Shown: positions 20,841 through 29,601, counted from the stretch's first letter. The stretch is DNA of 64,000 nucleotides from Chloroflexota bacterium (GCA_009838915.1 VXQT01000027.1:62001-126000), one strand, 5' to 3'. Numbers and translations: made by a program. The notes: generated by a model not told the origin, from the sequence alone.

Positions 20841-22747
20841 TCGACATCCTCCTGCGCAGTGTCGGGATCGGACTCATCCTCGATGTATGTGACCGGCGAT
20901 TCCTGTTCCTCCACCTCGACGGAGGCTGTCAGCGCGTCCCCGCGTTCCTGTTCATCAACGGCCGATTCGATTGAGCCGGTGGGACCGGTGTTCCACGAGG
21001 TTGGATCGGCGATGTAAGCGGTTGGCGGCACGCCGAGGTAGGGCAGCACCACGGTCATCAAGTCAGAGAAGATCGGGGCGGCCACGATGCCGCCAAAGAG
21101 TTCGCCCTGGGGACGATCGATACGAATCAGCACGACAACACGAGGATCGTCGGCCGGCGCGAACCCGGCGAACGACGCGATCGACTCGTCTTCGATGTAG
21201 ACCCCGTCTTCGACCAGATCGGACGTCCCTGACTTGCCGGCGACCGGCCAACCCTCGACCTGAGCGGGATGCCCCAGCACCCCGTCGACAACCGCCTGCA
21301 TCATGCGAGTCAGCGTGGCCGCAGTCTCTCGGCTGATCGCGCGTTCTGCGACTCGCGGCTCGAACTGCTGGACGCCCTGGTCGGTGATGATCGCCGAGAC
21401 CAGTCGAGGCCGTATGGGGACTCCGCCGCGGGCGACGGTCGCGTATGCCTGGAGAATCTGCAACGGCGTCACGGCAATGCCCTGGCCGAAGGAGTTGGTC
21501 GCCAGCTGCGACGGCGACCAGCGGATGTCGGTCGAGTCCGTGACCACCCCACCGATTTCGCCGGGCAGGCCTGACTCCGTGCTGGCTCCGAATCCGAACC
21601 GGTATAGGTACTCGTAGAATTTGCGCGCGCCCAGTTGCTGGGCGACCCAGACGCTGCCCGTGTTCAGCGATCGCTGGAGCACCTGCGTCATCGTCTGTTC
21701 ACCGTGGTAGCTGAGGTCGAAGTTCTTGATCGTGCGATCTTCGATCACTACGGCGCCGGTGTCGATAAGTGTGGTCTCGGGCGAAACAATGCCTGTGTCA
21801 AGCGCCGCCGCCATTGTGACAATCTTCATCGTTGAACCGGGCTCGTAGATGTCCGACGCGGCACGGGATCTGAGCAGCGCGATGGACTCCGGCAGATCGA
21901 GGTCGATCGTCATCGGGTTGTAGGTGGGCAGGGATGCGAGCGCGAGAATGTCACCGTTGCGCGGATCCATCATGATGATGTGCCCACCGAACGCATCCCA
22001 CTCTTCGACCGCGCGTTGCAGGGTGGATTCGGCGATCCACTGCAGATTGCGGTCGATGGTCAGGACGATTGACGCGCCTTGTTGGTAGGGCAGTTCGGCT
22101 CGGGGGCCGAAGGGAATCGGGTTGCCGAGCCCATCGACTTCCTGGACAAGCAGGCCAGCCTCGCCGCCGAGCAGTTCGTCGAGTTGATACTCAAGGCCGG
22201 CCAGGCCCTGCTCGTCGCGACCGACCAGCCCGATCACCTGCGATGCCATTGAGCCTTCAACGTATCGGCGCGATGAAGTCTTGCGCACCTGAACACCGTG
22301 AAGCGCTTCGGCGTGAATCTGCGCGCCCAGCGCGCCCGAGAGTCCATAAGCGATCAGGGCGTCGTGCCCGCCTTGCGCCGCGGTTTGTGCGGCCAGCGAG
22401 AGCACGATCGATTCATCCGCGCGCAGCAGCTCGGCGAGACGCCGCGAGGCGTCGGTCGGCTGGAACTGTGATCGCGCCCAGAGCCGAGTGTCGACGTGCA
22501 CTTCCCAGGCGTCGATCGAGGTGGCGAGAGGGAATCCGTTGCGGTCGAGGATCGCGCCCCGAGGACCCTTAGTTTCAATCGCCCAAGTGCGATCCGCGTA
22601 GGTCTCGTGTGCTTCATGCTCGAGCACCTGGATCATGACCAGTCGCACCACGATGACGGCGGCCAGCGCAATGAAGAGCGCGATGATGGCGCGCATTCGC
22701 CAAGTCGAGACCGACTCGAAGCCGCTGCCCAAGGACGGACTCGCCAA
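20837..22747 (-). CDS. ftsI: Penicillin-binding protein 2 / FtsI-type transpeptidase
   Basis: YEPGSTMKIVTMAAALD (SxxK), QRSLNTGSVWVAQ (SxN), VAGKSGTSDLV (KSGT); N-terminal TM. Confidence 0.93.
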   Translation of the reverse strand: MASPSLGSGFESVSTWRMRAIIALFIALAAVIVVRLVMIQVLEHEAHETYADRTWAIETKGPRGAILDRNGFPLATSIDAWEVHVDTRLWARSQFQPTDASRRLAELLRADESIVLSLAAQTAAQGGHDALIAYGLSGALGAQIHAEALHGVQVRKTSSRRYVEGSMASQVIGLVGRDEQGLAGLEYQLDELLGGEAGLLVQEVDGLGNPIPFGPRAELPYQQGASIVLTIDRNLQWIAESTLQRAVEEWDAFGGHIIMMDPRNGDILALASLPTYNPMTIDLDLPESIALLRSRAASDIYEPGSTMKIVTMAAALDTGIVSPETTLIDTGAVVIEDRTIKNFDLSYHGEQTMTQVLQRSLNTGSVWVAQQLGARKFYEYLYRFGFGASTESGLPGEIGGVVTDSTDIRWSPSQLATNSFGQGIAVTPLQILQAYATVARGGVPIRPRLVSAIITDQGVQQFEPRVAERAISRETAATLTRMMQAVVDGVLGHPAQVEGWPVAGKSGTSDLVEDGVYIEDESIASFAGFAPADDPRVVVLIRIDRPQGELFGGIVAAPIFSDLMTVVLPYLGVPPTAYIADPTSWNTGPTGSIESAVDEQERGDALTASVEVEEQESPVTYIEDESDPDTAQEDVE

Positions 22748-22786
22748 TGTCCTGCCCTTCCGTCACTGCCGCTCGCTCGATGGTCG

Positions 22787-23308
22787 CTAGTTGAAGACCA
22801 GCGCGTCGATCATCGTCTGCCAGACCGAGGTGTCGGTTTGCGAATGGTTGAAGTCGAGGTCAAGGCTGCCGGAGGTCGGCAAGAAGCGTGTTGGCATCGT
22901 TCGCGCAGGCGGCGGTTGACTCACATCCAGGACGATCGTGGGTCGGGCCGGCACCATGTTGAAGCGCTCGACCGCCTGCTGTTGGATTCGAGACAACGAA
23001 CCGAGCTGGCCGACGTGCGCGGCCAGCGATCGGATCTCCGAGTTCAGGCGCTCGCGTTCGGCTTCCAAGGCGCGTAACTCCGAACCGCTCTCAGTGACGC
23101 TGGATGTGCGCATCACCGGCAATACGGCCGCAATGCAGAGCCCGATCACGGCCAACCATGCCCAGGCCGGCATTCTGCCGGTGTAACGCGGTCGCCGTGG
23201 CAACACCGGCCGCGGCAGCGCGTGCCAGGCGTCGCTAGCTGCCGAAGTCGGCAGTGACGCGTCGAGCGTCGTGCTGGGCTTGGCAGTTGTCATTGAAACG
23301 CCGCTCAC
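22787..23308 (-). CDS. ftsL: FtsL/DivIC-like septum protein (single TM + coiled coil)
   Basis: TM segment AWLAVIGLCIAAVLPV followed by coiled coil SELRALEAERERLNSEIRSLAAHVGQL; position directly before ftsI. Start could be the internal Met at about 23293. Confidence 0.7.
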   Translation of the reverse strand: MSGVSMTTAKPSTTLDASLPTSAASDAWHALPRPVLPRRPRYTGRMPAWAWLAVIGLCIAAVLPVMRTSSVTESGSELRALEAERERLNSEIRSLAAHVGQLGSLSRIQQQAVERFNMVPARPTIVLDVSQPPPARTMPTRFLPTSGSLDLDFNHSQTDTSVWQTMIDALVFN

Positions 23309-23454
23309 CGACGAGAGGTTCCCGAGATCAAGCGGGCCCAGCTCGATGCCGCGGATCGTGCAGTCGATTCATTATGGAAAACGGGTGCGCCGCCAGGCGG
23401 TTGCCGTTGGCTGAACCTAGAGTGAGACGCATCCGCGAACGGCGGAGATCGGAA

Positions 23455-23629
23455 CGCTTGGCACTCGTTGAGCGGACCGTGCGCGCAGACAGGGGGACGT
23501 GGTCCACGTTCGTCATGACCGATGGTCACGCGCAACCGTGTTCCAGTGGTTTGGCGGCGGGGCTTCTCCTTCACTGTAGTGGCTGTTAGGTAGTCCCCTG
23601 CGCACGATCCGCTCAACGATTTCCAAGCG
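23455..23629 (-). ncRNA. Candidate structured RNA element, copy B of tandem pair
   Basis: 19-bp closing helix 23466-23484 / 23600-23618 (one + strand C-A, i.e. G-U on minus), ggggac/gtcccc helix (23493-98/23593-98), tgacc-gat-ggtca hairpin, outer helix cgcttgg/ccaagcg (23455-61/23623-29). Covaries with copy A. Confidence 0.6.
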
Positions 23630-23695
23630 CCCGGTCGGCGCTCGCGCTTCTCCTTTCTCGCAACGCCAGACGGTTCAACGGCCGGCAACCTGGGT

Positions 23696-23871
23696 GTTCG
23701 GACGACGTTGAGCGACCCGCGCGACATATCGGCGGGACGTGGTCCACGATTGCCGCGACCAACGGTCGCGGGCAACGGTGTTCCGGTGGTTTGGCGGCGG
23801 GGCGCCTCCCTTGTTCGTGTTTGGGCTGTTAGATCGTCCCAGACACGCGGGCCGCTCAACGGCATCCGAAC
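23696..23871 (-). ncRNA. Candidate structured RNA element, copy A of tandem pair (first transcribed in the operon direction)
   Basis: 18-bp closing helix 23706-23723 / 23844-23861 (two positions pair only on minus as G-U), gggac/gtccc helix (23734-38/23836-40), ttgccgcgacc-aac-ggtcgcgggcaa hairpin, outer helix gttcgga/tccgaac (23696-23702/23865-23871). Confidence 0.6.
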
Positions 23872-23921
23872 CGGTCTCTCTCCCTGGTTGACACTGAATG
23901 CTGCGGGCGAGGGCCGTGACA

Positions 23922-24818
23922 TCAGATCGCCTCCGCCGCCCGCATCCGCGCGCTCCTGGCGCGTGGATTGCGCTGAATCTCCTCTGCGGACGGGCGCAAG
24001 ACCCGCCGGGTCAGGGTGCGGAACGCCGGCGCGTCGCCGCTCGACTGTTCCTGCAGGAAGCCCTTCACGATCCGATCCTCGAGCGAGTGAAATGCGATCA
24101 CGACGAGTCGCCCGCCCAGTCGGAGGATGCCTCGCACCTGGGAGAGAAATGCCGCCAGACGCTCGAGCTCGCGATTAACCTCGAGGCGGATCGCCTGGAA
24201 GACGCGAGTAGCCGGATGGATACGCGCGCCGGGACGCGCGCCGACCGTGTCGACAACGGTCTGGGCGAGTTGCGTGGTTGATTCGATGGGACGCCGCTCG
24301 ACGATGCCTCGGGCGATCCGTCGCGAGCGGCGCTCCTCCCCGTACTCGAAGATCAGGTCGGCCAGATCGTCGACTGACCACTCGTTGACAATCTCCCGCG
24401 CCGTAACGGGAGCGCCCGTTTGGGGCCCCAACCGCATGTCCAGCGGACCCTCTGCCCGAAGCGAGAAGCCTCGCTCGGGCGTGTCGAGTTGCAGCGACGA
24501 CACGCCCAGATCGCAGAGGATGCCATCGAGCGGCGTCATCTGAACGTCGGCGGCGGCGGCGGCTGCGTCGTCGAGCCAGCATCTGGCCAGCGTCACGCGC
24601 GAAGCGAACGGCGCAAGGCGCTGTTTAGCGAAGTCAATCGCTTCGGGGTCGGCATCGAGACCTAGCAGACGGCCGTCGGGCGCGGAAGCGCTGAGTACGG
24701 CCTGGGCGTGGCCACCGAGGCCAACGGTCGCGTCGAGGTAACGGCCTCGCGGCTTCACGTCGAGCATGGTTAGCGCTTCGTCAAGCATGACCGGGGTGTG
24801 CGCGGCTGAGGAGGTCAT
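23922..24818 (-). CDS. rsmH: 16S rRNA (cytosine(1402)-N(4))-methyltransferase
   Basis: HTPVMLDEALTMLDVKPRGRYLDATVGLGGHA, DGILCDLGVSSLQLDTPERGFSLRAEGPLDMR. Confidence 0.96.
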   Translation of the reverse strand: MTSSAAHTPVMLDEALTMLDVKPRGRYLDATVGLGGHAQAVLSASAPDGRLLGLDADPEAIDFAKQRLAPFASRVTLARCWLDDAAAAAADVQMTPLDGILCDLGVSSLQLDTPERGFSLRAEGPLDMRLGPQTGAPVTAREIVNEWSVDDLADLIFEYGEERRSRRIARGIVERRPIESTTQLAQTVVDTVGARPGARIHPATRVFQAIRLEVNRELERLAAFLSQVRGILRLGGRLVVIAFHSLEDRIVKGFLQEQSSGDAPAFRTLTRRVLRPSAEEIQRNPRARSARMRAAEAI

Positions 24819-25294
24819 GAAGACTCCTCATCTCGCCCGTTCGCATCCACAGCGTCGAGCGTGGCCGCAAGGTCCTGAAGCAGCTGCGCGTAGGAGTCGT
24901 CGATCTCCGATTGCTCGGAGCGCCAGGCGTCGCTGTTCCAGATCTCCAGGTAATCGCCCATGCCAATGATCGTGGTGTCGCCGCTGAGACCGCGCTGTTC
25001 TCGCATCGGCTGCGGAATCACGATCCGTCCCTGGCGGTCAAGGTCGACCTGGCGCACGCGACCGAAGAAGCCTCGCGCCAAACGCCGATCTTCGGCTTTC
25101 AGCTTGTTGTTGGCGGTGCGCGTTCGCTTCTCCTGGGCGTAGCCCTCGGGCGTGTAGAGCTCGAGTTGTCCATCAGGGCCAGGCAGCAAGTATCCGCTGT
25201 GTTCAAAGAGCATCCGATAGGCAGCAGGAATCGCCAGACGACCACGGTCGTCAATACGGTGTTCGTACTCCCCTGTGAAATCGAGCGTTGCCAC
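24815..25294 (-). CDS. mraZ: Transcriptional regulator MraZ
   Basis: FTGEYEHRIDDRGRLAIPAAYR...DRQGRIVIPQPMREQRGL (two AbrB-like halves). The GTG start near 25294 is my estimate; the track ORF begins at 25345. Confidence 0.92.
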   Translation of the reverse strand: MATLDFTGEYEHRIDDRGRLAIPAAYRMLFEHSGYLLPGPDGQLELYTPEGYAQEKRTRTANNKLKAEDRRLARGFFGRVRQVDLDRQGRIVIPQPMREQRGLSGDTTIIGMGDYLEIWNSDAWRSEQSEIDDSYAQLLQDLAATLDAVDANGRDEESS

Positions 25295-25338
25295 CGGAGA
25301 AGCCCTCTGCGCGATTCGCACTCTCGTTATGACTGCCG

Positions 25339-25357
25339 AAACCACTTTTCCCCACTT
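25339..25357 (-). promoter_or_regulatory. Candidate MraZ box upstream of mraZ
   Basis: Minus strand AAGTGGGGAAAAGTGGTTT: TGGGG-n5-TGGTT direct repeat at 10-bp period, matching the known MraZ TGGGN-N5 repeat architecture. Confidence 0.45.
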
Positions 25358-25575
25358 CGTGGGTCATCCATGACTCTAGGCGCAACTTCTGCGGATTGCA
25401 AGCGCAAACTCAGGGAATCTCCGCCCGAAGCCGGGAATGCTGATGATCCTGTCTACTTGCGATCTGGAAACACGTCGCAGCGACCGTAAAATCCCTGAAC
25501 CACCATCGACGACGGGACGACGTAACGCTCAGCCGACCGCTGCGTTCTTAGTCGATGGGCGACAATGGCGGCACG

Positions 25576-26073
25576 ATGACTGCACACGCCTCCGCGCCAC
25601 CGAATGCAGCAGTCCTGACGCTCTCCGACCAGGGCGCGGCCGGCCTGCGCACGGATACTTCCGGTCCGGCGATCCTTGAGCGCCTGGAGACGCTGGGCAT
25701 TCCGGTGGTCGAACACCTGGTGCAATCCGACGATCCGGACGGCATCGTGGCGCAGCTCCGGCGCTGGATCGATGCGGACATTTCTCTGATCGTGACAACC
25801 GGGGGCACCGGCTTCGGCCCTCGAGATCACACGCCCGAGGCGACGCGACGCGTGATCGAGCGGGACGCGCCGGGTCTGGCCGAGTTGATGCGCTCCGAAG
25901 GCTTGAGCAAGACGCCGATGGCGGCGCTCTCGCGCGGTGTTTGCGGGATCGCCGGCCGCACCCTGATTGTCAATCTGCCCGGCTCCGAGCGGGCCGTGCG
26001 AGAGAACCTCGATGCGCTGGCGCCGGTTCTGCCGCACGCGCTGCAACTGATCGGCGGCGACACTGAGCACTAG
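25576..26073 (+). CDS. MogA/MoaB family molybdenum cofactor biosynthesis protein
   Basis: AVLTLSDQGAAGLRTDTSGPAI, ITTGGTGFGPRDHTPEATRRVIERDAPGLAE-type motif, NLPGSERAV. Start may be at MTAHASAP (25576) or the track start 25555. Confidence 0.88.
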   Translation: MTAHASAPPNAAVLTLSDQGAAGLRTDTSGPAILERLETLGIPVVEHLVQSDDPDGIVAQLRRWIDADISLIVTTGGTGFGPRDHTPEATRRVIERDAPGLAELMRSEGLSKTPMAALSRGVCGIAGRTLIVNLPGSERAVRENLDALAPVLPHALQLIGGDTEH

Positions 26074-26113
26074 TCGCTAAGCGCGGCCTGCGTACACGCC
26101 TACACTGATTTAC

Positions 26114-27844
26114 ATGGCCCAACGAACGATCGCCCGCAATGTCGCCGAGGCGCGCCGCCGCTCGAACGCCGAGACCGGTGCGGTGCGCAAGGACTGGGGC
26201 GGCCGCCTGCCGATCGCGCTGGTCTACCCCAACAGCTACTACCTGGGCATGTCAAACCTGGGCCTGCAGACGATCTACGGTCTGCTCAACCTGCGCCAGG
26301 ATGTGGTCTGCGAACGCGCCTTCTACGACCCCCCGCACAAGTCGGAACGCGGCGACGATCCGGCGCTCGGTCCCGTGACGATCGAGTCGCAGCGTCCGCT
26401 GGCCGACTTCCCTGTCGTCGCCTACACGCTGACCTATGAGATCGACTACTACCACGTGGTCCGCTCGCTGCAGGCGGCGCAGATCGAACCATTGAGCATC
26501 AATCGCGACGACGGCGACCCGCTGATCATTGCCGGCGGCGCGGCGGTGATCACCAATCCGCTGCCTCTGGCCGATTGTTTCGACGCGTTCGTGATTGGCG
26601 AAGCCGAGCCGATCCTTGAGGAACTGGTCGACACGCTGGATGAGTACGCCTACAGCCCGCGCGCCGATCAACTCGACGCGCTCGCGAGGATTCCCGGCGT
26701 GTTCGTCCCTGCGCGAGGTGCGGGCGACGGCGTCGAACGGCAATGGGTGCGCGACATCTCGAACACCGAGGCGATGTCGCTGGTCCTCACCGACGAGACC
26801 GAGTTCAACCAGATGACGCTGATCGAAGCGGCGCGCGGTTGCGGACGGGGCTGCCGATTCTGCATCGCCGGCTACGTCTTTCGGCCGCCCCGCTACCGTC
26901 CCCTCGAGTCCCTACTCAACCAGGTCGAGACAGGTCTGCAACGCAGTGATCGCGTGGGACTGCTTGGCGCGGCGGTGGCTGACCATCCGCAACTCGCCGA
27001 GCTCGCTGTTGCGGCCGACCGCATGGGCGGCCGCGTATCGGTCTCCTCGCTCCGGGTCGACAACCTCGCCCCCGAGCTGCTGGATGTGCTGTCGCGAGGT
27101 GGCACACGCACGGTGACGCTGGCGCCCGAGGCGGGCTCCGAGCGGATGCGGCAGCGGATCAACAAGGCGGTCTCGGAGGACCAAGTCATCGACGCCGCAG
27201 ACAAGGTCGGCGCGGCGGCGATGAACCGGCTCAAGCTGTACTTCATGATTGGCCTGCCCGACGAAGAGGATGAGGACGTCGAAGCGATGGCGCGCCTTGG
27301 TCTCGCGATCAAGGAGCGGCTCGACGCGCACGGTCACGGGACTGAACTGGTGATGTCGGTCGGTCCGCTGGTGCCCAAGCCGGCGACTGCATACCAGGAG
27401 TTAGTCCAGTCCGACGCCGGCCTGGTCAAGCACCGCCAGCAGATTCTCCAGACGGCCTTCCGCAAGACCGGCATCCGGCTGCGCGGCGACAGTCCGACCT
27501 GGGCGCGGATCGACGACATCTGCTCCCGTTCCGACCAACGCCTGGCCCACGCGATCCTGGAGATGGACGCGCCGTCCGCGCGCGAGTGGATGCGCGTCGC
27601 CAACCTGTGGGGCCTCGACGGTCCGCTGCCCTGGGGCAGCGGACCAGGTCCCTGGTCGGCAGTGGAGACCGGTATCACTGCGCGATTCTTCGAGCGCGAG
27701 CTCTCCAAGCACAAGCGAGAAAAGGCAACCATCGCCTGTCCGCCGCCCGAGATCGGCTGCAATATGTGCGGCGTCTGCGGCGGCAACGAGATTCCGTCCT
27801 ACTCGCCCAACCTCGTGCCGCTCGAAGCCGTCGGCGGAGGCTGA
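26114..27844 (+). CDS. B12-binding-domain radical SAM protein (TIGR03960-like)
   Basis: IEAARGCGRGCRFCIAGYVFRPPRYR (CxxxCxxC), VTLAPEAGSERMRQRINK. Confidence 0.85.
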   Translation: MAQRTIARNVAEARRRSNAETGAVRKDWGGRLPIALVYPNSYYLGMSNLGLQTIYGLLNLRQDVVCERAFYDPPHKSERGDDPALGPVTIESQRPLADFPVVAYTLTYEIDYYHVVRSLQAAQIEPLSINRDDGDPLIIAGGAAVITNPLPLADCFDAFVIGEAEPILEELVDTLDEYAYSPRADQLDALARIPGVFVPARGAGDGVERQWVRDISNTEAMSLVLTDETEFNQMTLIEAARGCGRGCRFCIAGYVFRPPRYRPLESLLNQVETGLQRSDRVGLLGAAVADHPQLAELAVAADRMGGRVSVSSLRVDNLAPELLDVLSRGGTRTVTLAPEAGSERMRQRINKAVSEDQVIDAADKVGAAAMNRLKLYFMIGLPDEEDEDVEAMARLGLAIKERLDAHGHGTELVMSVGPLVPKPATAYQELVQSDAGLVKHRQQILQTAFRKTGIRLRGDSPTWARIDDICSRSDQRLAHAILEMDAPSAREWMRVANLWGLDGPLPWGSGPGPWSAVETGITARFFERELSKHKREKATIACPPPEIGCNMCGVCGGNEIPSYSPNLVPLEAVGGG

Positions 27845-27845
27845 C

Positions 27846-28541
27846 GTGTCGATTGCGAGCAACCTCGACCGCGTCAGTCAGCAGATCGCAGATGCCTGCC
27901 ACCGCGCCGGCCGTGATCCCTCTGCTGTCAGCTTGATTGCCGTCTCCAAGACGTTCCCTGTCTCGGCGATCGCCGAAGCTGCCGCCGCGGGTCAACGCCA
28001 GTTCGGTGAGAATCGGGTCCAGGAAGCGCTGGCCAAGATCGAACAGCTTCCTTCGCATGGCATTGAGGTCAACGAGGACATCGACCTGCACCTGATCGGT
28101 CATCTGCAACGCAACAAAGCGAGGCACGCGGGCCAGTTTGCATCCGTGCAATCGGTCGACAGTGTGCGCCTGGCCGCAGCAATCTCGCGACGCCTGGAAC
28201 GGGAGTTGCCGGTGTTGCTTGAAGTCAATGTCGGGCAAGAGGCGAGCAAAGAGGGATTCGCCGTCTGCGACGTCTCGGAGGCGTTTGAGCAGATCTCCGT
28301 TCTGCCGAACCTTCGGATAGACGGCTTGATGACTGTCGCGCCCGAAGTCGCCGATCCGGAGCAGGTGCGGCCGGTCTTTCGCACACTGCGCGAACTGGCG
28401 GAGCGGCTGTCGCTCTCCGAGCTGAGCATGGGCATGACCAACGACTACTCAGTCGCTATAGAGGAAGGCTCGACGATGGTCCGCGTCGGACGGGCCATCT
28501 TCGGCGAACGTCCCAGCGCGCCGGGCGGAGGCCTGCGATGA
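27846..28541 (+). CDS. YggS/PLPBP family pyridoxal phosphate-binding protein
   Basis: LIAVSKTFPVSAI, FGENRVQEALAK, HLIGHLQRNKARHA, LSMGMTNDYSVAIEEGSTMVRVGRAIFGER. Confidence 0.93.
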   Translation: MSIASNLDRVSQQIADACHRAGRDPSAVSLIAVSKTFPVSAIAEAAAAGQRQFGENRVQEALAKIEQLPSHGIEVNEDIDLHLIGHLQRNKARHAGQFASVQSVDSVRLAAAISRRLERELPVLLEVNVGQEASKEGFAVCDVSEAFEQISVLPNLRIDGLMTVAPEVADPEQVRPVFRTLRELAERLSLSELSMGMTNDYSVAIEEGSTMVRVGRAIFGERPSAPGGGLR

Positions 28542-29338
28542 CCAGGATCGCCGTGATCGGCGGCGGCACCATGGGCGCCACCTTCATCCGCGCCGTGACC
28601 GACGCCGGGCTGGTCGCCACATCCAGTCTGTCTGTCTGCGAGATCGTGGACGAGCGGCGGAAGTGGCTGGAGCGGGAGTTCAACGGCCTCAACGTGACCG
28701 CAGCACTAAGCGAGGCTGTCGACGGCAGCGACGCGGTCTACCTGTCGGTCAAGCCGCAGGACCTTGGCTCGCTCAGCGACGGCGCGGGAACGGATTCGCG
28801 CCTGCTGATCTCGATTCTGGCCGGTTCGACGATCGCCGAGGTCCAACGCTCGACCGGCGCACGCCGCATCGTGCGGGCGATGCCGAACACGCCGGCGCAG
28901 ATCGGACGCGGGTTCACCGCCTGGACGGCGACCGAGCGCGTGACCGCGGACGACCGCCGCCTGGTCGGTTCGTTGTTGGACACGATGGGCGAGCAACTCT
29001 ACGTGCCGGACGAATCGACGATCGACAAAATCACGGCGGTCTCGGGCAGCGGTCCGGCCTACGTCTTCCTGTTCATCGAGGCAATGATCAATGCGGCCGT
29101 CCAGGTCGGCCTGCGGCCGGACGATGCGCGCCGCATGGTGCTACAGACCGTGATCGGCGCCGCCGAGTTTGCGGCCCAATCGGGGCAACACCCGGCCGCG
29201 CTCAAGGATATGGTGACTTCACCCGGCGGCACGACCGCAGCCGGACTGAGGGTCCTGGAACAGCGAGCGCTGCGCGCCGCGCTGATCGACGCCGTCGCTG
29301 CGGCGCACCAGCGAGCGGAAGAACTGGGTTCATCATGA
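28538..29338 (+). CDS. proC: Pyrroline-5-carboxylate reductase
   Basis: IAVIGGGTMGATFI, VRAMPNTPAQIGRG, AVSGSGPAYVFLFIEAM, MVTSPGGTTAAGL. Confidence 0.94.
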   Translation: MTRIAVIGGGTMGATFIRAVTDAGLVATSSLSVCEIVDERRKWLEREFNGLNVTAALSEAVDGSDAVYLSVKPQDLGSLSDGAGTDSRLLISILAGSTIAEVQRSTGARRIVRAMPNTPAQIGRGFTAWTATERVTADDRRLVGSLLDTMGEQLYVPDESTIDKITAVSGSGPAYVFLFIEAMINAAVQVGLRPDDARRMVLQTVIGAAEFAAQSGQHPAALKDMVTSPGGTTAAGLRVLEQRALRAALIDAVAAAHQRAEELGSS

Positions 29339-29601
29339 GCGAAGTGCTGGTCGTCATCGGCATCGCCATCAACATCTATTCGTTCATTCTGCTCGCGCGC
29401 GTGCTGATGAGCTGGATCCCGATGTTCACGAATCGACCACTCGATCCGTACAACCCGCTGGTCAAATTTCTGCTCGACGTGACCGAACCGGTACTGGCGC
29501 CGCTTCGACGCTATCTGGTGATCGGGATGATCGACCTCTCGCCGCTGGCCGCGCTGATCCTGCTACAGGTGATCGGCAGCGCGGTCCTGAACAGCGCCTG
29601 A
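29335..29601 (+). CDS. YggT family membrane protein
   Basis: MSEVLVVIGIAINIYSFILLARVLMSWIP...DPYNPLVKFLLDVTEPVLAPLRR; ATGA overlap with proC. True start hidden inside longer track ORF 28663-29601. Confidence 0.88.
   Translation: MSEVLVVIGIAINIYSFILLARVLMSWIPMFTNRPLDPYNPLVKFLLDVTEPVLAPLRRYLVIGMIDLSPLAALILLQVIGSAVLNSA

Noticed and set aside
23466-23861. Tandem element as a MITE with terminal inverted repeats
   Set aside because: No target-site duplication at either copy, and complementarity extends far inside with covariation; still to be excluded by a genome search.
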